Shown here piece after piece: positions 1 to 10,800 of a DNA stretch of 64,000 nucleotides. Every line of letters begins with the position of its first letter. Position 1 is the stretch's first letter. Source of the stretch: Sabellastarte sp. h YS-2021 (lineage: Eukaryota; Annelida; Polychaeta; Sabellida; Sabellidae); NCBI GenBank assembly GCA_964017235.1, contig OZ024940.1:29382573-29446572 (forward strand), in the 5' to 3' direction. The position numbers and the translations under genes are program-made. The notes under the pieces were generated by a model. The model had not been told where the DNA came from. It was given only the letters and a program-made list of their open reading frames with translations, and made no database searches.

Positions 1-663
1 GCTAATTACGCTCACATTTTGCAGTTTTGAATTATCAACAATCTCCGCCATTTTATTTATTTTTTGTGGGCATGACCTAAGTGTCACCCGAGAAAGGCTA
101 ACAGTGGATGGATGGCTGTATGTATGTGTGTGTGTGTGTGTGCTTACACGGGATCTGAGCCCAGTAAAGTCACCAGACACTTTAGGGATAAACACACTAA
201 CAGGATACAGCCAAAAGGGGTAAGTCTCAGTGAATTTCTTTACATGTGTATGTAACATTGTGACGTCACGGATAAACAATCTCTTACTTCTGACTGGTGA
301 GTAGTTTATACAGCCGTGAATTTATTTCACACCAATCTAAGGAACTTTTCTAGAGCTTAATCTCAATTATATGACAGAATGTAAAGTCATGACAAATTTA
401 AAGTTGGGGGTTTTATATCTTGTTCAACGTGCTGAGGGTCATTTTAGACAGGGTTGAGCCAAAGATCAGCTCAAGTTTATACATGTTTATACTTAATTTG
501 AGCTGATTTTTGGCTCAACTTGAGCTTAATCCCTTTTGTGTGAATATGGCCCCCGGGTCATATTTGGGAATGTTCATTTAATCATATATAAACAATGGCA
601 ATTTGAGCAAGATTTAACAAGAAGACATAACAAAAACGTCAGGTATTTACTGTTAGATGTTAG

Positions 664-896
664 TTTATTTATTTGGGGTTTTAACGTCGCTTTCAACACT
701 ATACAGGTCATATCACGACGGGTAGTTGGAAGGGCAGAGGAAACCAGTACATACAGTTCGCTAGGGTTCTGTACTGTAAACTGCCGACCAATGGCAAGCA
801 ACTACCAGCTTTCCCACTTAAGGCTGTCACGGGGATCGAACCCCGGCCTCAGAGGTGGGAGGCGAGAGTGTTACCACTCTGCCACCGTGGCCCCCT
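664..896 (-). mobile_element. SINE-1 (tRNA-derived), full length
   Basis: On the - strand it starts GGGGGCCACGGTGGCAGAGT, with a tRNA-like box A and a box B (GGTTCGA). It continues through a conserved body and ends in AAATAAATAAA. It is flanked by perfect 13-bp target duplications TGTTAGATGTTAG at 651-663 and 897-909. Confidence 0.85.
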
Positions 897-1059
897 TGTT
901 AGATGTTAGAGAAGCCCTCAAGCCATATATGGTTCTGTCCTCAGGGCAGTATTTCTGGATACAGCCCTATTAAATGGCCGATATCCCACTTATTTTACTG
1001 AAGGATCTAATTTAAAATTATATATTTATTATGACATAGAATTCTCTTTGATTATCCCG

Positions 1060-1150
1060 CTGTTCAACCTTTTGTCAGTTTAGGGCCGCGAGTTTCCCCC
1101 TTGTGGGGAAGATATTACGCCTGCAAGGCAGTAGATATGATCAGATTATT
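1060..1150 (+). mobile_element. LINE 3' tail fragment
   Basis: It shares CCTTTTTGTCAGT, GTGGGGAAGATATT and AAGGCAGTAGAT with the LINE ends at 27155-27240 and 31815-31905. Only the 3' end remains. Confidence 0.5.
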
Positions 1151-1427
1151 TACTGGACATACAGTGCATAGAACCTTGTAACTGCAGTTAAGTTACAACA
1201 CAGCAATACAGCTACAACTACAGTCCAATATATGTTCAACTGCATTACACATAAATTATGCTGTATTTAACTCTATAATATAACGCTAATCCATCGATGG
1301 AGACCCAAAGGGCTGACATTGTGCAAAAATAACAGTCCAGTTTAGTACCCTTAAGATGAAGGCTGGGTGGCTCTAACTGCCTCTTAGACTTTGTTGGACG
1401 GGGGAGGATTGAGAATATTGTTATCTG

Positions 1428-1502
<75 letters not shown>
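1428..1502. repeat. (TCTG)n microsatellite
   Basis: About 18 uninterrupted TCTG units. It opens a spurious - strand frame rich in TDRQ. Confidence 0.95.
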
Positions 1503-1740
1503 CGTGTGTATAACTATAAAACTATACATTGTTGGCCATATGTTCACTGAGGTGGAGTCCAACAGGGGTTTGGACCTTCCCAAATGGATTCCTTAGTGTC
1601 TGCCTGGCAGAGATTAGGTGCTATAAAAGTTCAGGATAGAATTCTTGCCTGGATACGGATGGAATCTCAATAATTTATAAGCAGAAGCTATAGCGAGGCT
1701 TGCGCTACTAGAGATTACTTTTTTTCTTTATTTTTTTACA

Positions 1741-1985
1741 TTATTTTTTTGGTCTCCAGACTTTCATGAATTGTGGGCGTAGCGTGATGAGTATCTGTCT
1801 ATTCAATGAAGTTAAGCAGCAATGGGGTTTTGGTCTACTAGCTTGATCTGCAAAGCCATCAAAGCCATCAGTGCACTGAAGTGGTCACCCATCCAAGTAC
1901 CAATGTAGTCCATTGCTGCTTAACTTCAGTGACCAGACAGATACTCATCACGCTGCGCCACAATTCATGAAAGTCCATAGACAAA
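1741..1985. mobile_element. SINE-5S foldback copy
   Basis: The left arm (about 1745-1827) carries GAAGTTAAGCAGCAATGGG from a 5S rRNA-like head. The right arm (about 1905-1985) carries the same head inverted (CCATTGCTGCTTAACTTCAG). The two are joined by the 3' body with CACCCATCCAAGTACCAATG. The result is a large hairpin. Confidence 0.7.
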
Positions 1986-2599
1986 ACAAAATGGAAAAAA
2001 AGTGATACCTAGAAGCGCAAGTCTCACTAGAGTTCACCCTTAACAAAATTGAGATTAAGAATATAATACTAGTGCTATTCAAGTCGTATATCTTCATTTG
2101 TGATACAGTTTTTTAGGTTATGTCATTCGGGAAGTTTTCCCTTTATAGAAAAGCTGACCTTTCAGCTTCCAGCTCTCTACTAAATCTTGCGTATTTATTT
2201 GGGCGACCAATCGTATTACTGTGGAATTTAAGTGGCTTTTGATATAATTGGCAGATCAATCGGTAGGTTTTTTTACATATGTGATATTTGCAAAGATATC
2301 TGCATTCTGATGGGCACCCATTTTAAATCTTCAAAAACAAACCTTCCGGCTTTGTGGAAGTTTTTTGAGAAATATTAGTGTTTAATTATTCATAGTAACC
2401 AGTCATTCTAAAGTCGTGCATAGCCAATGGATATACAGATCTTAAATTTGAATCTATGTATCAGTGATTCTGATTGGTTGAAAAGTTTCTATTTGTTATG
2501 TACTTCCTGTTTGTGCTGAATTAAAGTCTGTGCTAAATTTACTGTATTGTGTTTGCCTCATTGTCGCTAATTTTATTAATTACCTTCAGGAGGTTGTGT

Positions 2600-2820
2600 T
2601 TTACATATGTCTGTCTGTCTGTGATAACTCTAAAATTAATACGTGGTTCTTTCTGAAATTTATTATGTAGGCAAGCTCTTACCAAAGGAAGAATATGTTA
2701 AATTTTGGGAAAGATCTGGATCATATTCTAGATACAAAAAAATCCTGAATTTTCAGAAATGCCTACCTGGGTGGAGGGCTGTGCTCTACGAGTCTTTTCT
2801 AGCTATAAATGTTCCATTTT
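2600..2820 (+). repeat. Dispersed GGCGGAG-type element copy
   Basis: It starts near TCAGGAGGTTGTGTTTTACA, with a TGTCTGTCTGTCTG stretch and ATAACTCTAAAA. It ends GGAGGGCTGTGCTCTACGAG, then TCTTTTCTAG. The same end sequence recurs at 14180, 15215, 18935 and 19055. Confidence 0.5.
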
Positions 2821-3224
2821 GAGTAAATAATGTCTAAGGTACAATGTTTAACTTAGAGTGTAGACCTTTGCAACCAGACAATTGCATAACTCTAAATCTG
2901 TTATTGCCGAGGGTTTTCTTGAAATGTCCAATTGAAGTGCTCAGCAATTGTACTAACATAAGAGATATATTTAGTTGTTAGACATCCAGGCACTGCTATT
3001 AAACTTCAGAGATATCCCCGAACCTCCCCACCCCCCTCCACCCCACTTCCTTCCCCTTCCATTAAATCTCCCCCAACCCATATTTTATCACCCAGCTTTG
3101 GGAATTCTGTTCCATTTTGGCACCATTCAAAACAACACAATACGGAAGCTATAGGTGAATATGCAGAAGTATAGGGGACCTCTGATTTGACCTAATATTT
3201 GTTACATGTGCAGTCAATTATGTA

Positions 3225-3435
3225 CACCAAGAAGGTTACGTAAATGGCGGCGTGTGTTTGTCAGTCTGTTTGCAAAATAACTTGTTCAGCTTTGGACGGA
3301 TTTTGACGAAACTTTCAAGAAATGTTGACAACGGGACAAGGAACAGATGGTTAGATTTAGTGGTGATCCGGACTGACAATCGGATCCGGGAACGTTGTCA
3401 TAAACTTGGATCTGGAACACACACAATTGAAAGAC
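3225..3435 (+). repeat. Dispersed GGCGGAG-type element copy (internal part)
   Basis: It contains GTCAGTCTGTTTGCAAAATA, GGACGGATTTTGACGAAAC and GTGGTGATCCGGACTGACAA, the internal portion of the element seen complete at 14995-15240. Confidence 0.5.
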
Positions 3436-3446
3436 AGTTCTGACTA

Positions 3447-3560
3447 TTTTATTTATTCATCTTTCCCACTTGAGGTCAGGCCGGGAACCGAACCCTGATC
3501 TCAGAGGTGGGAGGCGAGAGTGTTACCACTCTGCCAGCGTGTCACACACCCACACCCCCA
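3447..3560 (-). mobile_element. SINE-1 copy lacking its centre
   Basis: The tRNA-like head and a TAAATAAA-type tail remain, but the middle body is missing. Target duplications ACAGTTCTGACTA flank it at 3434-3446 and 3561-3573, so this short form inserted as such. Confidence 0.75.
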
Positions 3561-4406
3561 ACAGTTCTGACTAAGGTGTATGTATGACATCCAACGCCCG
3601 ATATGCAAATGCAACTTTTCCACTCTGGGAGGGAAAAAATCGGATTTCAATTGAATTTAGATGTATGTTTTTCGAAAAAATATTGAGCAGGTCGGGAAAA
3701 ATTCGCCATCACAAATCGACCAACGCATGTCGTGAGCCGTATACATGTTTACGTACACTAAAACACATCCATTCAATATAAAAGGCAAATGCAGAATGAA
3801 CTTGCATACAAAACCGTACAGAGGTAGTGCTTATATTTACATTTCTGACCTATTTCTGTCCCTGGACTTTGAATATGCATATTGCTATGGTCGTGTTGTG
3901 CCTTAACTACTCAGTGGAGATTAAGCGCTATAAAATTAGAATTACTTTACACACTTCCCCAGGGTAGAAAGGATATAAATTTCACATGTAGTTCATCTGA
4001 ATGTCATTGACCTGTGAAGGTGTTGGCTGATTTGACACATCATGGACCAGAGCTTAAGCAGTGTAGATATTTATATAATATAACAAAGGTTTGAACTCAC
4101 AAACAATATTGGGGGTGTTCGGCCTTAGCCTTCTTGGAAACGGTTCTGCATGCTCACGATTCCATAATCAGAGTGGAAATTTTAAACATTATATATTTTT
4201 TTTCTGTGGGGCACACAAGGTAATGGACTGTTCACCACTGACTCACAAGTTTGCAAATGGATGTCAGGCGGTGATCTAAGGGCAGGGATGTTTCACCAAA
4301 TGCAGCCTACTGTGGGGGATACTCCCTTTAGTGTGACAGGGGTATAAGGTAGAGGGCACTATGGTGGTTGTGGCGGGTTTTAAGAATCGTATTATGGCTT
4401 GCTAAA

Positions 4407-4638
4407 TTTCTTTATTTTTTGTCAGTACAGTCAGGGAGCTATTGAGGTGAGTAGTTTACGGGTGGAGGAAACCAGTGCATACCAGTTGGTCAAGATTCTG
4501 CACTGTGTAAACCAACAGGCATCGGCAAGTAACTACCAACTTTACCAAGTGCCCGGGTTGAGATTTGAACCAGCGACCTCAGAGGTTAAAGGCGAGTACC
4601 CTAGCAGCTACACCACTCAGCCCCCCACCCCCATATGA
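4407..4638 (-). mobile_element. SINE-1b (tRNA-derived subfamily)
   Basis: On the - strand the head reads GGGGGCTGAGTGGTGTAGCT with GGTTCAAATCTCAACC as box B. The body resembles SINE-1. Target duplications CTTGCTAAA lie at 4398-4406 and 4639-4647. It sits just upstream of prohormone exon 1. Confidence 0.75.
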
Positions 4639-4748
4639 CTTGCTAAAATACCACACTCTGACCCTACCGGTCACATATGTCGCTAACTGAAAAAAAGATA
4701 GATATTTAAATCTGAATTTGGGTTTCCTTTCAGAAAAGAAACAAAAAG

Positions 4749-4850
4749 ATGTCTGTGACTCTCGTCTTACTTCCACTGCTACTTCCCCTGGTGAGCTGTT
4801 ACGTGTACGACAACGAGTTCAAGAGATGGAGTTTATCTCGCCGCAGTTTT
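4749..4850 (+). CDS. Prohormone exon 1 (start, signal peptide)
   Basis: ATG at 4749 follows an A-rich leader. It encodes MSVTLVLLPLLLPLVSC, a classic signal peptide, then a 17-residue segment with dibasic RR at 31-32. The exon ends in phase 0 at a GTGAGT donor (4851). A pyrimidine tract with CAG at 4731-4733 just upstream looks like a splice acceptor, so the ATG probably sits near the start of the second transcribed exon, with an untranslated first exon further left. Confidence 0.85.
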
Positions 4851-7800
4851 GTGAGTATTGTATTATGGGTGGAAAGTATTTCTGGATTCAAAAAACAGTT
4901 GAAAAACGTATCTTTTCAGATTAGCCTACCCTCCACCATAGCCTATCCCCCCCCCCCCCCCCCCCCCCCCCCATATCGGACACTAATATGAATACTGCCC
5001 TCCTTCTTGTATCTGGACTATCCATTTTTCGGCATCAACGCATAAGACAATCAACGCATCAATATCCAGCGCTTTATAAATGCGTCTTACTTACTTCTAT
5101 AGGTACTTATATACTCAATGTAATATCTCCTTTAGGGGGCTGTTTCGCCTCGGAAGTGATTTGGACACAAATTTTATCGCTAACTCACTGCCTGCAGGGT
5201 GTTGAAACTTGGCAGCCACCACAACTTGGCACAAAAACTCAATATAGAATATTTATCAACAATAGGTTGCCATTGGCAATACATGCACATTTCCCAGAAA
5301 TGCTAACACGAACTATAAAGGTGAAGGCCAGTAATGGCCAAAGTGACAACGGAAAAAATACAATAGAAATTCTGCGCTTTGTGCTGATCCTCAAACAGAA
5401 ATTTTAATAGATGATAACTGGTGTTTTGGTCAAAGCATATTTCAATCAACAAAAACATACGTTGTTACACCTGAAAACATGCTCAAATGACGAAAACGTG
5501 GCCAAGAGGGGTCAAGTTATGTCGGGGACCTACTGTAACACTTAAATAAATTTAAATTTGGTCCTTGGTTGATCTTGTTCAGAAAGGTGAAGCCGGGGGG
5601 AACATATGGGAGTCACTATTGCATTGATGCAAGTACAAGCATATAAATATGTTTTAGCAACATTTAAATCAATTCATCTTTTACAGTGCTTCTTGAAAGG
5701 CAAATAAAATAATTTTACTTGAAATTAGCCACAAATTTGCAGAAACCGCATACAAAAACTGCTGAAATGAATTGATTTCCTGTCCAACGACACTTCGGCT
5801 ACTTCCATGCCATAGTATCAGAAATATGTAATCTGACTTTATGGTGACCATAAATGTTCCATTTTTTATCAAGTTATGGCCATCTCAAAGTTATATAATT
5901 CGTTGTTTTCATAATTTCTCTAGCAAACTTGGTGGATGTGTATGCAGGGCAGCCGGGGGGAACATTTCTATTCTATTCTGACATTAAATTTTCAACATTT
6001 AACATGATAAGGTCACCTTAAACTCACAAAAAAACTTAAACTCCTCAGAAACATATGGATGAATTGTGTTGAAATTTTCATATAATGCTAACATTTGCGT
6101 AATTAAAAAGGTTTATTAAATTTTGGAGGAGCCAATGCCACTGCCGCCGAAGTTAAGGCCACCTTAAAGTCCAAAAATGAGGTTTTTATGCCATCGACCC
6201 TCTGGCTGGCGGGAGTCTGCATTCTTTGAGTGCTTTTCCTAGTTCGGTACTTTCCATTCTCGGAAATGCATAAGGGTTGCAAACGATTGTCAACCATTTT
6301 TTAGCCTTGCCTCTAGAATTGTAATTGTAATCTGTCTGTGTGCGTAACTCAAAAACTTTACCTTGGATCTTGGCTATATTGTCACAGAAGGATCTGGATT
6401 GAGTATCCTGGATTTTTTTTTTTTTTTTTTTGGGGGGGGGGGGTTCCAGCACTACCGAGGGGCCAAGATTTGTGTGTTATTAGCCACAGCTTGTCTATAT
6501 TGCGTTTTAGGCAGTTGCCAAGTTATGCCAGGGATTGCTAGTCATGAGGGGTATAGAAATGAGAACATATCCATAATTGGGTGAACTTGATAAGATCCCA
6601 ACTCTCCCGGAGTTGTAGAACTTTTAACACGGAGGCTAGAAATGTGTGGGGTGTTCGGAGTTTTGCCTGGGTGGGTGGAGGTTGCTTTAAACCCCCCCCC
6701 CCCCCGAAAACTGTTCAAATAAAACAAATTTAATAGCACCCCACAGAAAGCTGTGCTTTTAGGACTGTCACAGCCTGTCTGTGTTTATTGCTGTCAGGAG
6801 AGAACACCCAACTCTGTCACAGAATTCACATGTATATATTTCCGGTGTGACGGGATAATAATGACCCACCCCCGCCTCAGATTTTGACATCTTGGGTCAA
6901 TATTTCGCAGTGCGTTTTGTGATAATTTTACCTCCCCCGCATGCTTGAGTATAACCGCCCCTATGCACATCATTTCCTCATCATGGAGATATAGTGGCTG
7001 TTTGGCATGTATAAGGGTTTCAATATAATATACAGTGAAAATTAATTCATCACAGTAGTATTTAAATTCATGAACTGTATTTCTCTGTTATTTCAACTAA
7101 GGTATTAATTCTCTGGAATATAACTGGCAAACTTTTAGGAAGAATTTTTTTTGGCTTATCAAGCATCACATATTATTATAATTTTGGTCACTAAACACAC
7201 CTAAGTTATCACCCCGCTTACACTGAAAGGAGGTCATGCATGGTCCACTCAAAACTTTCCGTACTGTAGCATCTATATGCTTTTGTTTTCCATTTATGAT
7301 TTTGTACTGTTGCATCTATATGCTTTTGTTTTCCGCTATGCTTTTGTACTGTTGCATCTATATGCTTTTGTTTTCCGCTATGTTTTTGTACTGTAGCATC
7401 TATATGCTTTTGTTTTCCGCTATGCTTTTGTACTGTAGCATCTATATGCTTTTGTTTTCCGCTATGCTTTTGTACTGTAGCATCTATATGCTTTTGTTTT
7501 CTGCTTATGCTTTTGTACTGTTGCATCTATATGCTTTTGTTTTCCGGTAAGCTTTTGTGATGGCCACATTCTTATGGCTCCTTAAACAGGCCTTCATATC
7601 CGCGTCATGCACATTACAGAATGAACTGCCTTATATATCCACTAACTCCCAACACAACTCTAGCGTGTGTATCTCAATACGGTGCATAAGAGGTTTTAAC
7701 ATGCTATTTGAAACCTTTTTAACAAATTGTCCCAGGGGCAGAATGCATTTGAGTAATGTTGAATTGTACTGAAGGCATTTTATACGAAAATACGAAGCAG

Positions 7801-10800
7801 GTGGAGCCTTGTCAGCAACAAACAAAAGGTGGATCAGCCTATTCGTTTGAGGCTATATGCGACCTATATGTTACTGTCAGTGTAACTTATCTTTAGCCTA
7901 TCTCTCATAGTGGAAGCCCACTAAGTATCACACAGGGGAGTCCATTTCTCATGGGGGTAATTACAGGGTGTTACAGCGGCCTTAAATCCAGAGCACCAAC
8001 GTTTAGGGAGGAACATTACATCAAGACAATCTGAGATATTTAGCCAAAAAATGAACTGTTTGGTGTAATATCTCACGCATTTTCCACTTCACTGATATTT
8101 GTAGTCATTGGACTGCCTCTAGCCATAACTTGGCACTTACCTCAATTTGGCACAAACTGGAACAGAACAATTCGCTGATGGCTGTCTTTGACAGCCCTCT
8201 TGCATTTCCATTAACCATATAAATTAGCCGAAGTTATGAAGGACATAAATTAATTGATTGGGGGGCATGGTGGCGCAGTGGTAACACACTCGCCTCCCAC
8301 CTCTGAGGGTGGCAGTTCAAACCCCGGACCCTTTGTGGGAAAGTTGGAAGTTGCTTACTGATGGTCGGCAGATTACAGTACAGAACCTTGACACCAACTG
8401 TATGTACTGGTTTCCTCTGTCCATAAAACTACCCGTCGTGATATGACCTGTACAGTGTATTGAAAGTGGCGTTAAAACCCCAAATAAATAAATAAAATCA
8501 AGATAATTGATAAGGAGGAATTTCTGTATACAGATTTTGTGGCAAGTTGGGGCAAGTTACTAGTAGAAATAGTATAATCACTCCTTGAAAAGCACATAAA
8601 ACATAATCTTCAACATTAAAGGATGTGGCGTCAATTTTGCGCTATATAAATGTTTATATTCTATTCGTGTATAAATATGCTTACTTTCAGGTCATCAAAA
8701 TATCAACAGACAATGATCTGGGTCTTTGAAAAAAAATATCTTTTTTTTTCTTTTAGTCAGATCCTTCCCACATAAAACATTTCATAAGGATGCCTTTATT
8801 AGTTTTAGAGTAATCTAAAACACATACAGAAAGACAAGCAAACAACCAAACGTAATCTTTTTGTTAGAGGTGATGAGGTTTAAAATATATGCCTAGCACT
8901 GTGAATGCAATTAGGACAAAATTATAATTTTAATCTAGACATGTTTTTGACAATGGCGATATTATGAGAGTTTGACCCTGTCTGCCCCACTAAATGGTGT
9001 TAAATCTACATGGGAGACAATACATCGAGGAAGTGTGAACTATGGAATACAATTTATCGTTACTTTGGAGAACAGTTTTTAGGAATCAAACGGATAGATT
9101 TTTGTCCCCTCATTTGTAATTGTACATGGTTGTAAATATCAGCTAATTAGATCACGTGCTAGGGCCAATTAATGAGACGTCCAATCAATAACGATCTGCG
9201 TCTTTTGCTGTCAAATGGTGGAAGTAATTGTGACGCCTGCCTCAACTTGTGTGTCATGAAGAAAAACAGTTTGCCCCCCCCCCCCTCCCCCCACCCCCTC
9301 CCCCGGCTCCGATTACATGATTGTTGTGAAGATTAATGGCTTACATTTAGAATTCACTACAGGTTCCATTTTGAGGGTTTTGACTTAAATATAAGCCTGT
9401 TGGGAGGCTGGCTTAAGTTTCCCAAAGTGGCTCTATGGAAAGATTTGTCTTAACATAAAAGAGAGATGGGTTAGTTAGGAGAAGACTCAAGTTTCCCACT
9501 TGGTTACAGTGGGTTGGGGAAATCTTTAAAACAATTTTCCCTAAAGGTACAAATTTGCTCAAGTTTCACACAGTAGTTATATCTAAACCTAGCAGAATTT
9601 GTCTTAAAACTTAAGTCTGTTGGGCCGATGGCTTAAGTTCAAGCCATTGTTACGGGGGCTGTCCCTTCTCTGCAATAATGGTTTATGATAGGTTTATGAT
9701 GGGAAATAGTAAACACATACACAATCTAGTAGATTACTATAGGTTTAACATAGGTTTAAGATCTCATCTAGATAGCCTTGCAATTAATGTAGAGATTACC
9801 ACACATATGTTCCCAACAGTTTATGATAAGTTTACAAATCTTAAAGATGGCTGTAAGATCAAAAAGAAAGATAGGTTCAAGATTGGTTTAAGACGATAAC
9901 AAGGCCGAAAGGGGTTTCGGTCTACTAGGACGAGCCGCAAAGCCATCAGAGACATGAGTAGTGCACTGAGGCGGTCACCCATCCCAGTACTAACAGAGCC
10001 CATTGCTGTTTAACTTCAGTGATGAGACAGATACTCATCGCACTACGCCACAATTCACAAAAGTTCGGAGACAAAAAAAAGAAAGAAAAAAATGTGAACT
10101 CTAGGAGTGTTTGTGTATTCAACTTGTGAATAATTTACAAATTGCCAAGCAGTAGGCGTTCTAATATTTATTTCGGACAATTTTTCCACAGATCTTTAAT
10201 CCTTTCATGGCATTGATCTCTCCCATATAAGAAGACTTCTTTGAGTCATTTCAGTAAATTAGGACACTTTATGACGTCATCCCCCCCACCCATGGATCAG
10301 CCCCTTCTGACAAGCAATCGATGGTATCGAGTGGTGTGTTATCTGTCAAGAAACCCACCCAATGGCATTGATTTGTTGACCCACGGGGTGATTAATTCAA
10401 ACCAAGTGGTTCCAACCGCCCATTGTACTTTATTAGTGGGCGAAATTGCAAAGTTGAGAGATCAAAGGTCATTCAAAATAAGTTATAAATTCGATGCTGG
10501 GGTAAATATCCTAAGATTTACATGGGAAGTGTTGCATAATTCACATATACATACACAACTGTAAAACTGCCATGAATATACAATAGGAAAACTTCCTGAA
10601 TGACTTATACAAAAAATATATATCACGAATGAAGATAACAATATTATACGAGTGTGTAGTACGAGTATTATATTGTAAATCTTCATGAGTGAAATTTTTT
10701 CTATATTTGTCCTATGAGGGGTGTTTTACTTTTATTATGCACCATTTTGTGTGCTTTATGAGTTAAATAAATGAGAATTTAACGAGAGAATGTGATTTTG

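Larger units (their letters stand above)
1..4730. other. Repeat-rich region upstream of the prohormone coding start
   Basis: No convincing coding exon. It holds a (TG)n run near 123-142, an inverted repeat near 454-525, SINE-1 and SINE-1b copies, a LINE 3' tail near 1060-1150, a (TCTG)n array, a foldback 5S-type SINE, and two copies of a widely dispersed element around 2600-2820 and 3225-3435. A 5' untranslated exon of the prohormone gene may be present but cannot be located. Confidence 0.6.

Noticed and set aside
536-973. 145-residue + strand frame
   Set aside because: Reads through a SINE-1 copy. The same peptide pieces recur at other SINE copies.
1245-1583. 112-residue - strand frame with TDRQ repeats
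   Set aside because: Produced by the (TCTG)n microsatellite.
4988-5407. 139-residue + strand frame after exon 1
   Set aside because: Lies in the prohormone intron, follows a poly(C) tract, and has no recognisable domain. The gene is fully in frame without it.
8259-8330. tRNA gene
   Set aside because: Box A and box B are present, but the cloverleaf is degenerate and it is continuous with a SINE body, an A-rich tail and target duplications. The same holds for the other SINE heads.
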